Below the pieces are notes generated by a model. The model did not search any database and had not been told where the DNA came from. It saw only the letters and a program-made list of their open reading frames with translations. A DNA stretch of 64,000 nt from NCBI RefSeq assembly GCF_005116575.1, contig NZ_SWCN01000015.1, positions 62,001 through 126,000 on the forward strand, in the 5' to 3' direction. This document shows positions 8,545-18,284 of this stretch, piece by piece (the stretch's first letter is position 1; each line of letters starts with the position of its first letter). A program made the translations under genes and the position numbers. The stretch is from Desulforhopalus sp. IMCC35007 (GTDB taxonomy: Bacteria > Desulfobacterota > Desulfobulbia > Desulfobulbales > Desulfocapsaceae).

Positions 8545-10614
8545 TTATTCCCCCTCAGCTTCCCGCTTGTGTTTAATGAACGTCACCTCGAACGCCTTGC
8601 ATGGGCGGTATTGCTGCAGGCGATTGGCGAAGGTGAAGGCATCGTTCATCTCGTAGTGCTGGAAGATGTCGAGGCCGCGATCCAGGGAGATTTTCCAGCC
8701 GTGGTCGGTCACGATGTGGCGGGCGTGGATCGTGCCAGTGCCGTCGAACTCCCAGGTGAAGTTCACGCCCACGCTGCCTGCGGACTCCTTCATCTTCTCG
8801 AAGTTGTCCTTCTGCTGTTCGCCTTTGAACTCGTCTTCCGTCGTCACCAGATGCACGGACACTTCCTCATCCGGGGCCTTGTGCTTGACCACGGTCTCCA
8901 AAAATTCCATGAAGTTGCGCACCTGGTAGAACAGGCGGATATACGGGTCAGTGACCGTGATCACGGTCGCGCCCTTGAGGTAGGGGCCGAGCAGCGTATC
9001 GAACGAAAGACCCTTCTGGTTCTCCTGGAATGTGAGGTGTTTTTCCTTGAGGACAGGCTCGGCCGGAGCCAGGGGTTCGGATGGACCTTGGGGCGAGTCC
9101 GCTTGCGCAGCTTCCAAGATTTCCCCGTCTTCACCCTCGGCGATGGTCTTGTGGTAGTAGCCGGGGTATTCCTCTTCTTCGAGGGTGGTGACAGGCTTGG
9201 CCCGGCCATCAGTGTCTTGATAGGTAAAGCGGACGTTGCCGTAGGTGGAGTCGATGCGCATCAGCTGATCTTTGACGCGCTTGCGGCCTTCAATCGCGAA
9301 CCGCAGCAGCTCCTCGACCTCTTCCTTGGTTGACCCACCGTGCGGGAAAAGGATTTTCATCAGGCCGGAGAACGTCTTGTTGATACCATCGCGGTCCCGC
9401 GTCGAGATATCGGAGGAGAGGGAGAAGTGCTCCTTGTAGCGGTCCGAGTAATCGTGATTGCGCAGCGAGCGAAGGATCTCGGCCAGGTAGTCCACCACGA
9501 AACCGTAACCGCTGGAGAACATCTCGCCCCGGATGATGTCGACCTCCCAGCCGGGGATGTAGAAATGGACGCGGTCCAGAAACGCGGAGTCGTAGAACTT
9601 GTCGGGCAGTTCGCAAAACAGGTCGGAGTGCTTGAGCATGTAGGGCACGGTGTGCTGGGTATTGCCCACGAACACCATGGAGGCCTCCGCGCCCAGCGTC
9701 TCGACGCCTCGCGAGAAGGACTTGTTGGCCATGTAGTTTTTCATGATATCAACCAGGGCCTTGTCGACGCGCTTTTGCTTTCCGGCAAACTCATCGAAGG
9801 CAACGCAGTCCCAGTAACCGACCAGACCGATCTTTCCGGAAGAGTTGTTTACGAACAGCTTGGGAACCGTGACCTCGCCGCCGGAGATCAGGATGCCGTG
9901 GGGCGAGAACTCCGAGTAGATGTGGGATTTGCCGGTTCCCTTGGGGCCAAGTTCAATCAGGTTGTAGTTACGTTCGCAAAACGGGATCAGGCGGACCAGT
10001 TGGGTCAGCTTGCTGCGCTTGCCGAACATCTCCGGGTTGAAGCCGATGCTTTGCACCAGCAGGTCGATCCACTCGTCGGTGGTGAATTGTTTGCGGGCCT
10101 CAACATAGCCGTCGAAATCGAAATGGGAGAGCTGGATCGGCTTGAGGGTCGACAAGATCCAAGGGCTGGCGCTTTTGTCTTCGGTAAACTCATATTCCAG
10201 ATCAGCGATGCACCACACGCCGCCGACCAGGAGCTTGGGGTGTTTTTTTACCGTTCCGGAATCAACAAGAACCTCTTTTAGCCCTAAGTTGGAGAACTGC
10301 GCCTGATAGACATCCTTCTTGTCGTTCAGATCGACATTGATCTTGTCGATGACCTTGTAGCGCCCCTTTTCCTTGATGTTCGAGCGGACCAATCCGGCTT
10401 CATTCCGGTGCACATAATGCTTGGCAAGGATCTCCTTGACCGTCTCGATACCGGTCTGAATGGTCGGCTCATCGCTGGTGGCGCAATACTGGCCCAGCAA
10501 GTATTCCAGCACGTAGGAGGGAACGATGGCGTTGCCCTTGACCGTCTTGACGAGATCCTTGCGGACAACAAGTCCCGGGAAGTGTGTGTTGATTTTCTGG
10601 TCAAGTTCGTTCAT
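8545..10614 (-). CDS. brxL: BREX protein BrxL
   Basis: A 689-residue AAA+ protein of type I BREX, needed for phage exclusion. The AAA core has Walker A GPKGTGKS (about residues 222-229) and Walker B VAFDEFAGK, with VFVGNTQHT downstream, all matching the BrxL pattern. After an acidic linker near residue 510 the last 160 residues contain DPYIRLFYQVRN and DHGWKISLDRGLDIFQ, which look like the MIT C-terminal (phospholipase-D-like fold) domain rather than an obvious Ser/Lys Lon protease. It follows pglZ after 14 nt and ends 1 nt before the RloC-like gene. Confidence 0.93.
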   Translation of the reverse strand: MNELDQKINTHFPGLVVRKDLVKTVKGNAIVPSYVLEYLLGQYCATSDEPTIQTGIETVKEILAKHYVHRNEAGLVRSNIKEKGRYKVIDKINVDLNDKKDVYQAQFSNLGLKEVLVDSGTVKKHPKLLVGGVWCIADLEYEFTEDKSASPWILSTLKPIQLSHFDFDGYVEARKQFTTDEWIDLLVQSIGFNPEMFGKRSKLTQLVRLIPFCERNYNLIELGPKGTGKSHIYSEFSPHGILISGGEVTVPKLFVNNSSGKIGLVGYWDCVAFDEFAGKQKRVDKALVDIMKNYMANKSFSRGVETLGAEASMVFVGNTQHTVPYMLKHSDLFCELPDKFYDSAFLDRVHFYIPGWEVDIIRGEMFSSGYGFVVDYLAEILRSLRNHDYSDRYKEHFSLSSDISTRDRDGINKTFSGLMKILFPHGGSTKEEVEELLRFAIEGRKRVKDQLMRIDSTYGNVRFTYQDTDGRAKPVTTLEEEEYPGYYHKTIAEGEDGEILEAAQADSPQGPSEPLAPAEPVLKEKHLTFQENQKGLSFDTLLGPYLKGATVITVTDPYIRLFYQVRNFMEFLETVVKHKAPDEEVSVHLVTTEDEFKGEQQKDNFEKMKESAGSVGVNFTWEFDGTGTIHARHIVTDHGWKISLDRGLDIFQHYEMNDAFTFANRLQQYRPCKAFEVTFIKHKREAEGE

Positions 10615-10628
10615 CGGTCACCCGTCCT

Positions 10629-13127
10629 TTAAAAGTCGAAGTCGCTGGTAAATGAGCGCCGCATCAGGTAGCGGAGCGACTTGTATTCCTTGTAATGTGA
10701 AGTCCCGGCGTGTTTTTCCTCCAGCCGTAGAATGACCTCCTGGCCATTGGCCTCGTCGGCCTTGCGGGTCAGCACGAAGCGCACCTGCAGCTCCCGCTCC
10801 CGGGGATTGTCCGAGCTCAGATCAAAGGTCAGGTCGTGGCTGTCGGAGATCAGGTCGCCTGCCTCGGTGTAGATGCCAGCCCGCAGCACTCGCGGCTGGA
10901 TCTTGTCCGTCACAGGTCCGGCCTGGTACATGGTCACCGCCAGTTGCCCGGAGGTAATCACCGAGCTGGCTCCGCGCAGGATGTCCACCTCGACGGCAGT
11001 GACATCACTCTGGCGCTTCTTGTTGATCTTGAGCACCGGGATCACCACCTCCTGCAACGATGCGCCGCCATGCACAAAGCGGCTACCGGAGCCCTTCAGG
11101 CGCAGGCGGTTGATCGACTTGGGAATCTGCACCTCCACTTCACCGGCCAGGCCAAGTTGCTCGGGGGTGAACTTGTGCAGGCTGGATGCCTCGGCAAGCC
11201 CCTTGCCGAGCACGAAGCGGCGGTCCCGGAACAGAATCTGTTCACCCTCGGCATCGACCCCGGAAAAGTCGCTCTCGTCGATGGCGCGGTTCTGGTAGAT
11301 GAAGCCATGGTCCGAGGTCACCAGCAAGTTGTTGGCGTTGGCACCGGTCAGCTTCTTGATCAGCCGAATCAGCTCCTGCAGGGTTTCTTCCACTGCCTCG
11401 AAAACCCGCTCCTCGGATTCCCGCTTGTCGCCGGTGGCGTCGATGCGGTTGTGGTAGACGTAGATCACGTCATGGTCGCGCACCAGCGCCCGGCAGTCAT
11501 CACCCTTCATGGCCATCAGCTCGTCGGCCTTACAGGCGGTAGCCCGTTGACTGATTGCCTGGCCAAGGATCTTGATGCGGTTGGCCGTTCCCTGGGAACT
11601 TTGGCCATCCACCAGCACGGTGCCGGTTTCGTTGTCGGCAATTGCCAGTGCCTTGTTGGGCAGAAGCGCCGCCATACCGAGCTGGGTGTAGCTGGGCAGC
11701 ATCGAAAGCGCCGGTTCCAGTTCTGCGCTGTAACGATCCTCCTGGCGGATCAGGCTCAGCAACTCATCGCCGATCTCGTAGCGCATGGCGTCGGAGATGA
11801 TCACGCAGACCTTGTTGTCCTTGCGCAGGAACGGCCGGACCCAGTGCTCGAAAAACTCCTTCTGCTTGCGTACTGGGAAGGCTTCCCACTTCGATGCCGC
11901 ATCCACGAAGGTCTGGAAACGGTCGCCCAGCTTCAACAGGTAGTTGTTGGAGTAGAGGTTTTCGACCTGATCGGTCAGGCTGCCCATCAGCGACGCCTGT
12001 CCCGACATGCGCACATGGTAGGTGAACTTGCGGTAGAGCTGATCGAGCAGATACCAGAAACGGCTGTAGCGCTGCACGCCTTCGGCCAGACTGTCCATGG
12101 CGAGCTTGGCCTCACCCAGGGCATGGGTAAACTGGGCGGCGTAATCGACCGCCTCGTACAAATGCCGGTATTCGCGATACCAGTGGCCTTGCCGCCGCTG
12201 GCGAACCCAGATCGCCACGTCACCGCTGGAGGCCGTGCGGGCTGCCACCGCCCGCACCAGGTCGCTGATGATCTTCTGGTCGATCAGGCGGAAGTAGTCC
12301 AGCTCGATCAACTCGCGGAAATCCCGCTTGGTCAGATCCTGCTCAATGCCAAGGACCTCGGCGCATTCCCCCGAGAGAGTCTCAAAGCCGCCTTCGAACT
12401 GACGGCTATCCTTCCAGCGCTTGAGAAACACCAGGGCGTCGCCTGTCAGTTTCACCTGGCCGTCGGTGCCCATGGCGTAGCAGGACTTGAACAGCTCGAT
12501 GGCGAAGTCGCGGATGCCCGGCTCGTCAGACTTGTAGCCATAGCAGCGGGTCATCTGTTCCCAGAGGAAACCGTCCAGGCTGCACCGGCCAACCAGCTTG
12601 ATCTTCTCGTCGCGACCGTCGGCCAGCTCCTGCAGCAGGTTTTCCACCACCGCATCCATGCGCGGCTCGCTGCCGGTGCATACCGCCAGCATCTTCAGGC
12701 GAATCTGTCCGGCGGTGTCGTCGGCTTTCAGCAGTTTCTTCAGGGCGTCCTTGCGCTTGATCGCCTGAAAGAACTCCGCATGGGCCTGCACCACATCCGT
12801 GAACTCCAGGCCGAGCTCCAGTTCGGACAGCCAGATGGCCACCTGATCGGTGCGGAATTCGCCGTGGGCCAGTTGTACATCCAGCAGCCAGTTATCCAGA
12901 TCTGCGGGCTGAGGCCCTTCGCGGTAGAGCAGGAATTTCTGTTCCGGTTGCTCGCGCAGCAGCCTGTACTTGATGCCGTACTCGTTGTTGGTCAGCTCCA
13001 GCTTCTCGACACCGGGCAGCTGAAGCGCCTCAAAGTCGTCGCGCAACTCCAGCTTGGCGTCGTACCAGAAGACGATCCGGTGCCGGTCGAAGAGTTTAGT
13101 CAGGGCCTGGGCTATGCGGTTTTCCAT
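10629..13127 (-). CDS. pglZ: BREX phosphatase-like protein PglZ
   Basis: An 832-residue PglZ of the alkaline phosphatase superfamily, a core BREX component. Metal-site motifs are VIISDAMRYEI near residue 430 and VTSDHGFIYQ near residue 605. The N-terminal 400 residues are the helical part typical of type I BREX PglZ, and length matches the family. ATG at 13127 has AGGAG eight bases upstream; a TTG codon just before it is less likely. It follows pglX after 12 nt. Function in BREX is known to be essential, but its substrate is not settled. Confidence 0.94.
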   Translation of the reverse strand: MENRIAQALTKLFDRHRIVFWYDAKLELRDDFEALQLPGVEKLELTNNEYGIKYRLLREQPEQKFLLYREGPQPADLDNWLLDVQLAHGEFRTDQVAIWLSELELGLEFTDVVQAHAEFFQAIKRKDALKKLLKADDTAGQIRLKMLAVCTGSEPRMDAVVENLLQELADGRDEKIKLVGRCSLDGFLWEQMTRCYGYKSDEPGIRDFAIELFKSCYAMGTDGQVKLTGDALVFLKRWKDSRQFEGGFETLSGECAEVLGIEQDLTKRDFRELIELDYFRLIDQKIISDLVRAVAARTASSGDVAIWVRQRRQGHWYREYRHLYEAVDYAAQFTHALGEAKLAMDSLAEGVQRYSRFWYLLDQLYRKFTYHVRMSGQASLMGSLTDQVENLYSNNYLLKLGDRFQTFVDAASKWEAFPVRKQKEFFEHWVRPFLRKDNKVCVIISDAMRYEIGDELLSLIRQEDRYSAELEPALSMLPSYTQLGMAALLPNKALAIADNETGTVLVDGQSSQGTANRIKILGQAISQRATACKADELMAMKGDDCRALVRDHDVIYVYHNRIDATGDKRESEERVFEAVEETLQELIRLIKKLTGANANNLLVTSDHGFIYQNRAIDESDFSGVDAEGEQILFRDRRFVLGKGLAEASSLHKFTPEQLGLAGEVEVQIPKSINRLRLKGSGSRFVHGGASLQEVVIPVLKINKKRQSDVTAVEVDILRGASSVITSGQLAVTMYQAGPVTDKIQPRVLRAGIYTEAGDLISDSHDLTFDLSSDNPRERELQVRFVLTRKADEANGQEVILRLEEKHAGTSHYKEYKSLRYLMRRSFTSDFDF

Positions 13128-13139
13128 CAATGGCGCTCC

Positions 13140-16100
13140 TTAATCCTCTTTCGCATCCAGGCCGACGATCTTCTTCAAGGCCGCGCCAAGTTTGGGGTAG
13201 TTGACCTTCACGCCGTCGTCGAGGTCGATCTCCACCTGCTCGGTGGCCAGCGGGTAAAGCACATCGCGTTCGTACTCTTCCATCTCGGCGATCATCTTGG
13301 TGATCTTCTCGATCTCCTTCAGGGCCTTGGTCTTCTCGCCCTGGCTGCTGCTGGCGCTGATGCTGACTGCCTCCAGGTGGTTCTTGTGCGAGGTGAGCTT
13401 GGTGCGGAACTCGCGTAGGTAGTCGTTGAGCACCACGCTGACTGTATCCGGGCGGTAGCGGTGCATGTAGATCAGCGCGTTGAAGCTGCCTTTGGGGCTG
13501 GAGAACAGCCAGTAGATAGGTCGCTTCTTGTAGCGCTTCACATGATCGATGTAGAAATCCTTGAGGAAGTAATCGCGGATATCGCGGGCCTTGCCATTCT
13601 TGCCCAGCGCCTTTTCGACGAACTTGAGGTTGACCTCGTAGTGCTCCTCGCCAAAGGCCACGCGCAGGAACTTGCGGAAGCGCTCGGCGATGTCGTCGGT
13701 GAACCAGTCGCCGTCGAGCATGGGGATGACGTTGTCGTCATCGGCCGGGAAGCTGGGCTCAGGAACCCGCTTCAGGTAGTCCTCGATGGTCTCGCCCTGG
13801 TTGGCCAGGATCAGCCCCGGCTTGTCCAGTGCATAGCGGCCAAACATGCAGCCGACGGCGTAGGAAACCAGCTCGCGCATGGTGTCGGCCAGCAGCAGTG
13901 CCTCCAACTCGCCCTCGCTCTTGTCGTTACCGTAGCGGTAGTGCGGGTTGCAGGTCAGAGTTATTTGGCTGAGGTCAACCTTTTCATCCAGCTCATCTTG
14001 CAGACCGTAGGCGTCAATAAAGATGCGGTTGTTCTCTTCCTCCAGCCGCTGCATCTCCAGCGTCATCTCCCGCCAATGTGCTCGGAGCTTCTGGTAGGTA
14101 GCTTTCAGGGTTGGTTGGCGGCAGTCAGGATTAAGTAAAGGCGTGCTGATGAAGTCCCATGAGGTTTCAAAGGAGTCCCAATCTACTTTTGCCAAATACA
14201 CGCTTTTCTTTGTACGAACTGAAAGTTCAGGGTCGTCAACCTGCTTTAATGGCAAGCTAAGCACATGCGTTAATTTGAAATCCAGGGTTGGCGCTAGCAT
14301 TCGCAGGAAACTACTCGACACCTTGCTGTTTAGAAATGCTTCAATTACTTCACAAGAAACAGAGCTGTTTACAAACCCCATCGGGCCTTTGGCATCGAAC
14401 ATGAAACCGACCGGAACATCTCTAACAGCAAAGTCATTGCTGGAAATACCAGACCAAGTAAACCCTGCTCTAAACCCATAAATACCATTGTAGTTATGGG
14501 ACCTGATCCGCCCTGTTTTTTCATCCTTGAAATTCTTTAGTTCGACTCCATCATCATACCAATTAACAAAGTGTTCAAAGTTTCCATACCATCGGCGTGA
14601 TCCACCACCCTTGACATAGGGAAACCACCTCTTATTCGACTCTTGAGCTGAAGCTTCGTTGTCCATTCCATATGCCACTTCGCTCTGGGATACTTCGTGC
14701 CATTCACGAAGAAATAGAGCATTGCTGCCAGTCGTGAGTCCCTCACGAGTCACAATGTATTCAGAGATGGTGGGGTAATTATGAAATGCTAAACGGACTT
14801 GTTCTGAGGCCCAAAAAACTAGAGGTTGCCCAGGGATTATTAGAAAATCATCGTCGCTAGCAGAGAATCTGATGTCGCTATTAGGATTTTTAGCGGCGCT
14901 TAATAAAGCCTGGTTCTTCTCATCTTCATTTTTTCCTTCAGTTAATCTTACAAATTGGCCTTTTAGGCTTGGGCTTCGATTATTTGACAAGACAAACGCA
15001 GTCGTTGAAACAACCTCTCCACCGATAGAGTCAAAAGCCCTTTCACCTAATTGCGCCATAGAAAGGATGCTGCAATTAGTCAGGATATTAGAACGGATCG
15101 CCTCGTACCTTGGTGCGAACATCCAGCCTTGCATAGTGATCATCGCCACATACCCATCACCAACAGCAAGTTTGGCGTTTCGGAGGATAAAGGCTTGGTA
15201 TAAGTCGTACTTGCCGTCAACAAAGGAGCTTTCAAGCCAGCCTTGAAGATTGTCGTTTAAATCCGCCTTTTTCTTATACGGCGGATTGGCAATCACCACA
15301 TGGTATTTGGGACTCAGGTAATCAGCCTGCCGCAGGGCTTGCAGCACCTTCTGATGGGTCATGCTGATAAACAGCTGCCCGGAGACGTTCTTTGACTCCA
15401 GAATCCTGAGCATGCCGTCCACGTCGGTGACATCCGGACGGATCAGGGAGCCGAAATTGTCGGCCTCTTCGAACTGGCGCAGGGTGGTTTGCAGCGGCGC
15501 GGTGAACAGGTCACGGCCGACAAAATCCATGTAGTCCTTCAACTCATTGCCGTCGAAGTGGACATTTTCCAGCACGCAGATGTTCGGCTTGACGCCCTTG
15601 CTGAAGAAGCGGCGCTGCTTTGAGCGGGCCTTCATGGTCAGTGCAAAGGCCGCCAGTTCCCCGGCGCGTTCGTCGATCTCGATGCCGTAGAGGTTATTCG
15701 TGAGGATCTTCTCCGGGATCTCGGCGGGCTCGTAGCCTTCCTCCTCGTAGATGGCGTAGAGCAGATCAAATGCATAGGAGAGCATGTGGCCGGAGCCGCA
15801 GGCCGGGTCGCAGATCTTGACCTCTTCCGGCTTGGCGATGCGCAGGAAGTCGGTTTCCGCCTGTTCGGGCTTGATGTAGTAGTCCATCTGCCCGGCCAGC
15901 TTCGAGCCGGGACGATTGAGCAGCCACAGTCGGCCGAGGGAGTTTTCCACCAGGTAGCGCACGATCCAGTGTGGGGTGAAGAGCTGGGTGGCGGCGGGAA
16001 TGTTCTCGGGCGTGATCTTCTTGTTTTTCTTCAGACCATCGAACACCTCGTCCTTCTTCTCGGAGATGTAGAACTGGTAGAGCCAGCCGATCACCTCGAC

Positions 16101-16679
16101 ATCCTCGCAGGCATCCGGCGTCATCGCCTCGCGAGTGTAGGCGAGGATGGAGTTTCCCGAAAGCAGGTCGTCGGGCATGAGCAGTTCGGTGTAGTCGTCA
16201 ATGCGCTGGAACAGGAACGGCATGGCCTTGTTCCAGAAGTTGCAGGCGGCCACCACCAGCAGGCGGTAGGCCTCACCCTGCGGGTCGCGGCTGGGCGCTT
16301 TGCCATCGAGCAGGGCGAAGATCTGCTGCCGGACCTTGTCGTGGACCATCTCTTCGTCGATGTGGCCCATCTTGGCCTCAGCCAGAATCTCGGGCTGGAA
16401 CTGCCCCTCGGAGGGCGACACCACGCCGATACGGGTGTAACGGTTCACGTCCATGAAGCGCAGGGCGCAGAAGCGATTGAACCAGATGTAGGCCACCCGC
16501 TCGATGACCTGTTCCTTGCCGTGGTTTTTGATCGCCTCTTCGAGCTTCTTGATCGCCTCGGTGCTTTCCCGCCGGGCGGCGCTGTTTTCAGCCAGCACCA
16601 GTTTCAGCTTGGCGGAGACCTGCTCCAGCAGAGTGCGCCGGGCGAACTGGGCGAATTTTTTTAGTTTTGCGGTTTCCAT
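13140..16679 (-). CDS. pglX: BREX adenine-specific DNA methyltransferase PglX
   Basis: A 1179-residue N6-adenine methyltransferase that marks self DNA and sets BREX specificity. Motif I is CDPACGSGHML (about residues 292-302) and motif IV is VIANPPYKKK (about 463-472). A helical N-terminal region and a long C-terminal region are normal for type I BREX. Positions about 14110-15290, residues 463-855, are visibly AT-rich: hand counts give 24/60 G+C at 14161-14220 against 35/60 at 13621-13680 and 37/60 at 15421-15480. That stretch corresponds to the target-recognition part, suggesting replacement by recombination. Reading frame is intact. Confidence 0.95.
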   Translation of the reverse strand: METAKLKKFAQFARRTLLEQVSAKLKLVLAENSAARRESTEAIKKLEEAIKNHGKEQVIERVAYIWFNRFCALRFMDVNRYTRIGVVSPSEGQFQPEILAEAKMGHIDEEMVHDKVRQQIFALLDGKAPSRDPQGEAYRLLVVAACNFWNKAMPFLFQRIDDYTELLMPDDLLSGNSILAYTREAMTPDACEDVEVIGWLYQFYISEKKDEVFDGLKKNKKITPENIPAATQLFTPHWIVRYLVENSLGRLWLLNRPGSKLAGQMDYYIKPEQAETDFLRIAKPEEVKICDPACGSGHMLSYAFDLLYAIYEEEGYEPAEIPEKILTNNLYGIEIDERAGELAAFALTMKARSKQRRFFSKGVKPNICVLENVHFDGNELKDYMDFVGRDLFTAPLQTTLRQFEEADNFGSLIRPDVTDVDGMLRILESKNVSGQLFISMTHQKVLQALRQADYLSPKYHVVIANPPYKKKADLNDNLQGWLESSFVDGKYDLYQAFILRNAKLAVGDGYVAMITMQGWMFAPRYEAIRSNILTNCSILSMAQLGERAFDSIGGEVVSTTAFVLSNNRSPSLKGQFVRLTEGKNEDEKNQALLSAAKNPNSDIRFSASDDDFLIIPGQPLVFWASEQVRLAFHNYPTISEYIVTREGLTTGSNALFLREWHEVSQSEVAYGMDNEASAQESNKRWFPYVKGGGSRRWYGNFEHFVNWYDDGVELKNFKDEKTGRIRSHNYNGIYGFRAGFTWSGISSNDFAVRDVPVGFMFDAKGPMGFVNSSVSCEVIEAFLNSKVSSSFLRMLAPTLDFKLTHVLSLPLKQVDDPELSVRTKKSVYLAKVDWDSFETSWDFISTPLLNPDCRQPTLKATYQKLRAHWREMTLEMQRLEEENNRIFIDAYGLQDELDEKVDLSQITLTCNPHYRYGNDKSEGELEALLLADTMRELVSYAVGCMFGRYALDKPGLILANQGETIEDYLKRVPEPSFPADDDNVIPMLDGDWFTDDIAERFRKFLRVAFGEEHYEVNLKFVEKALGKNGKARDIRDYFLKDFYIDHVKRYKKRPIYWLFSSPKGSFNALIYMHRYRPDTVSVVLNDYLREFRTKLTSHKNHLEAVSISASSSQGEKTKALKEIEKITKMIAEMEEYERDVLYPLATEQVEIDLDDGVKVNYPKLGAALKKIVGLDAKED

Positions 16680-16683
16680 CTAT

Positions 16684-17223
16684 TCAGGCTCCTCCGGCTG
16701 CTGCAGCGGCCAGGCGGGTGACCGGCCACTTGGGGAAGTTTTCATTCCATTTATCCAGGTTGACGACATGACAGCTTGTAGCCAGGGCCTGGACCCAGCG
16801 GCGTGATGCTCTGCCCACCGGCAGCTCCTGTTTCAGGGATTTCTGCATCCGGCTGTTCAAGGCGTTGTCAAAGGTGATCAGGCAGACGTAGTGAACCGGC
16901 TTATCCACCTTCTGCTCGGCATGCCGGTAGAGGTAAGAATCCCGGAACTTGTATTTCAGGTAGTTCTTCAACCACTTGAAGCTGGCTTGCCGCGAGCTTG
17001 TCTCGTCATCGTTTGCCGCGCCGAGGACGTCATAAATCGACGGGTCGTCATAGTCCTTCAGTTCCACGTAGACATAGGCCTCAGCGAACTCGGCGACGAT
17101 GTCGACGCCTTTCATGGGCGCTCCGTGGAATGTAGGTTTGGTGCTGTCCGTCTCGTCGAAGACGAATGCGTCCAGGGCATCCTCAAAACGGAATTCGAAA
17201 CCGTCAGCCTCAACGATCTTCAT
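16684..17223 (-). CDS. Nuclease-like partner of AAA ATPase inside BREX
   Basis: A 179-residue protein. A run VDIVAEF then VYVELKDYD fits the D-(x)n-E-x-K core of PD-(D/E)XK nucleases, at about residues 40-60; the following region is rich in Lys, Arg and aromatic residues. Its ATG overlaps the stop of the upstream AAA gene (ATGA), and it ends 4 nt before pglX, so the pair is translationally tied to BREX. It ends in an Ala/Gly-rich tail. I recognise no exact family; the nuclease reading is motif-based inference and needs a profile search. Confidence 0.55.
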   Translation of the reverse strand: MKIVEADGFEFRFEDALDAFVFDETDSTKPTFHGAPMKGVDIVAEFAEAYVYVELKDYDDPSIYDVLGAANDDETSSRQASFKWLKNYLKYKFRDSYLYRHAEQKVDKPVHYVCLITFDNALNSRMQKSLKQELPVGRASRRWVQALATSCHVVNLDKWNENFPKWPVTRLAAAAAGGA

Positions 17224-18284
17224 TTACCGAGGCCTCCCATGTCGTTTTCGATCTCCTGGTTGATGAGAAAGCCAAAGGCCTCGTCAATCGGATTCGGCGT
17301 GATTTTCAGATAGTCCTCGGTGGAGGCGACTTTGATCTCGGAGGTGTCCGCGTCACGGTACAGGCTATGAAAGCGCACGTGGTCATCCTTGCCCTTGTCC
17401 ATAAGCAGATCGAACCACTTGAGCAGCACATAGTCGTGGGTCGCCAGAATGATCTGCTGGCCGTTGCGTGACAGCTCCAGCAGGATCTGCACGAGCAGCT
17501 TCATCAGCTTGGGGTTCAGGTTGGATTCAGGCTCGTCCCAGAACAGCGGGCCACTGACACCGGGCTGGATCGCGCCGGTTTCGAGTAGGCGTGAGAGTAT
17601 CCCCGCCTTGCGGAAGCCTTCGGCCATGGAGTTGGCGGAGTATTCAGCAGTCTCGGTCTTGAAGGTGACCTTGCCGCCGCCATAGAAAACGAAGCGGCCG
17701 CCGCAGATGCCTTCGATCTCGGCCATGGCCCATTTGGACTTTTCGTGCAGGGTTTCCGGGCGGACCTCGGGGAGATCCAGCAGCAGGCAGATATCCTGGT
17801 AGGTCTGGTCAAAGGAGAGCCCGTATTTCTCGTACAGGCTGTTGAACCCCTTCATGAACGAGAGGACTTCCTTGGTCGGGATGAATACCGCCTCGGCCTG
17901 GTACTTCTCGTAGTTGGCGCGATCCTGAACGGCCAGCGCCTTGGAGTTGTTGAAGAAGGTCGCGGCGATCTTCTGCCCCCCGGCGAACTTCGCCGACAGA
18001 TAGGCCTGGTCGGTCGCGCCCTGGCGATGCATCTTGCCGAGCTTGTCGTCCAGGGGCATGAAAAGGCGCAACAGCTTGGCGGTCAGCGCCGCTTCGAGTT
18101 CATCGTCACCGGTATCGGGCTTGTTCTTAAACAGGGGCGCACCGGCGCACAGCCCATAGGCCGCCTTGAGCAGATGCGTTTTGCCGGTGCCGTTCTCGCC
18201 AATGATTACGTTGATTTTTGGCGAGAGCTCCAGTGTCAGGCCGGTGAAGACCGTGAGGTTTCTCAGTTCAAGACGCTCGATCAT
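17220..18284 (-). CDS. AAA ATPase (AAA_15/21-like) between brxC and pglX
   Basis: A 354-residue single ABC/OLD-type ATPase domain with no long coiled coil. Walker A is GENGTGKTHLL near residues 29-39, a signature-like NSMAEGFRK near 220, Walker B LFWDEPESNLNP near 247, and an H-loop ILATHDY near 280. Its start overlaps the brxC stop by 4 nt and its stop overlaps the next gene by 4 nt. The two-gene ATPase plus nuclease-like layout resembles two-component abortive defence modules. It is not a standard BREX core gene, so this is an embedded accessory module; mechanism unknown. Confidence 0.85.
   Translation of the reverse strand: MIERLELRNLTVFTGLTLELSPKINVIIGENGTGKTHLLKAAYGLCAGAPLFKNKPDTGDDELEAALTAKLLRLFMPLDDKLGKMHRQGATDQAYLSAKFAGGQKIAATFFNNSKALAVQDRANYEKYQAEAVFIPTKEVLSFMKGFNSLYEKYGLSFDQTYQDICLLLDLPEVRPETLHEKSKWAMAEIEGICGGRFVFYGGGKVTFKTETAEYSANSMAEGFRKAGILSRLLETGAIQPGVSGPLFWDEPESNLNPKLMKLLVQILLELSRNGQQIILATHDYVLLKWFDLLMDKGKDDHVRFHSLYRDADTSEIKVASTEDYLKITPNPIDEAFGFLINQEIENDMGGLGK

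Noticed and set aside
10836-13418. 860-codon plus-strand frame opposite pglZ and pglX
   Set aside because: Antisense shadow produced by GC-rich codon bias; composition is unlike a real protein and pglZ is certain.
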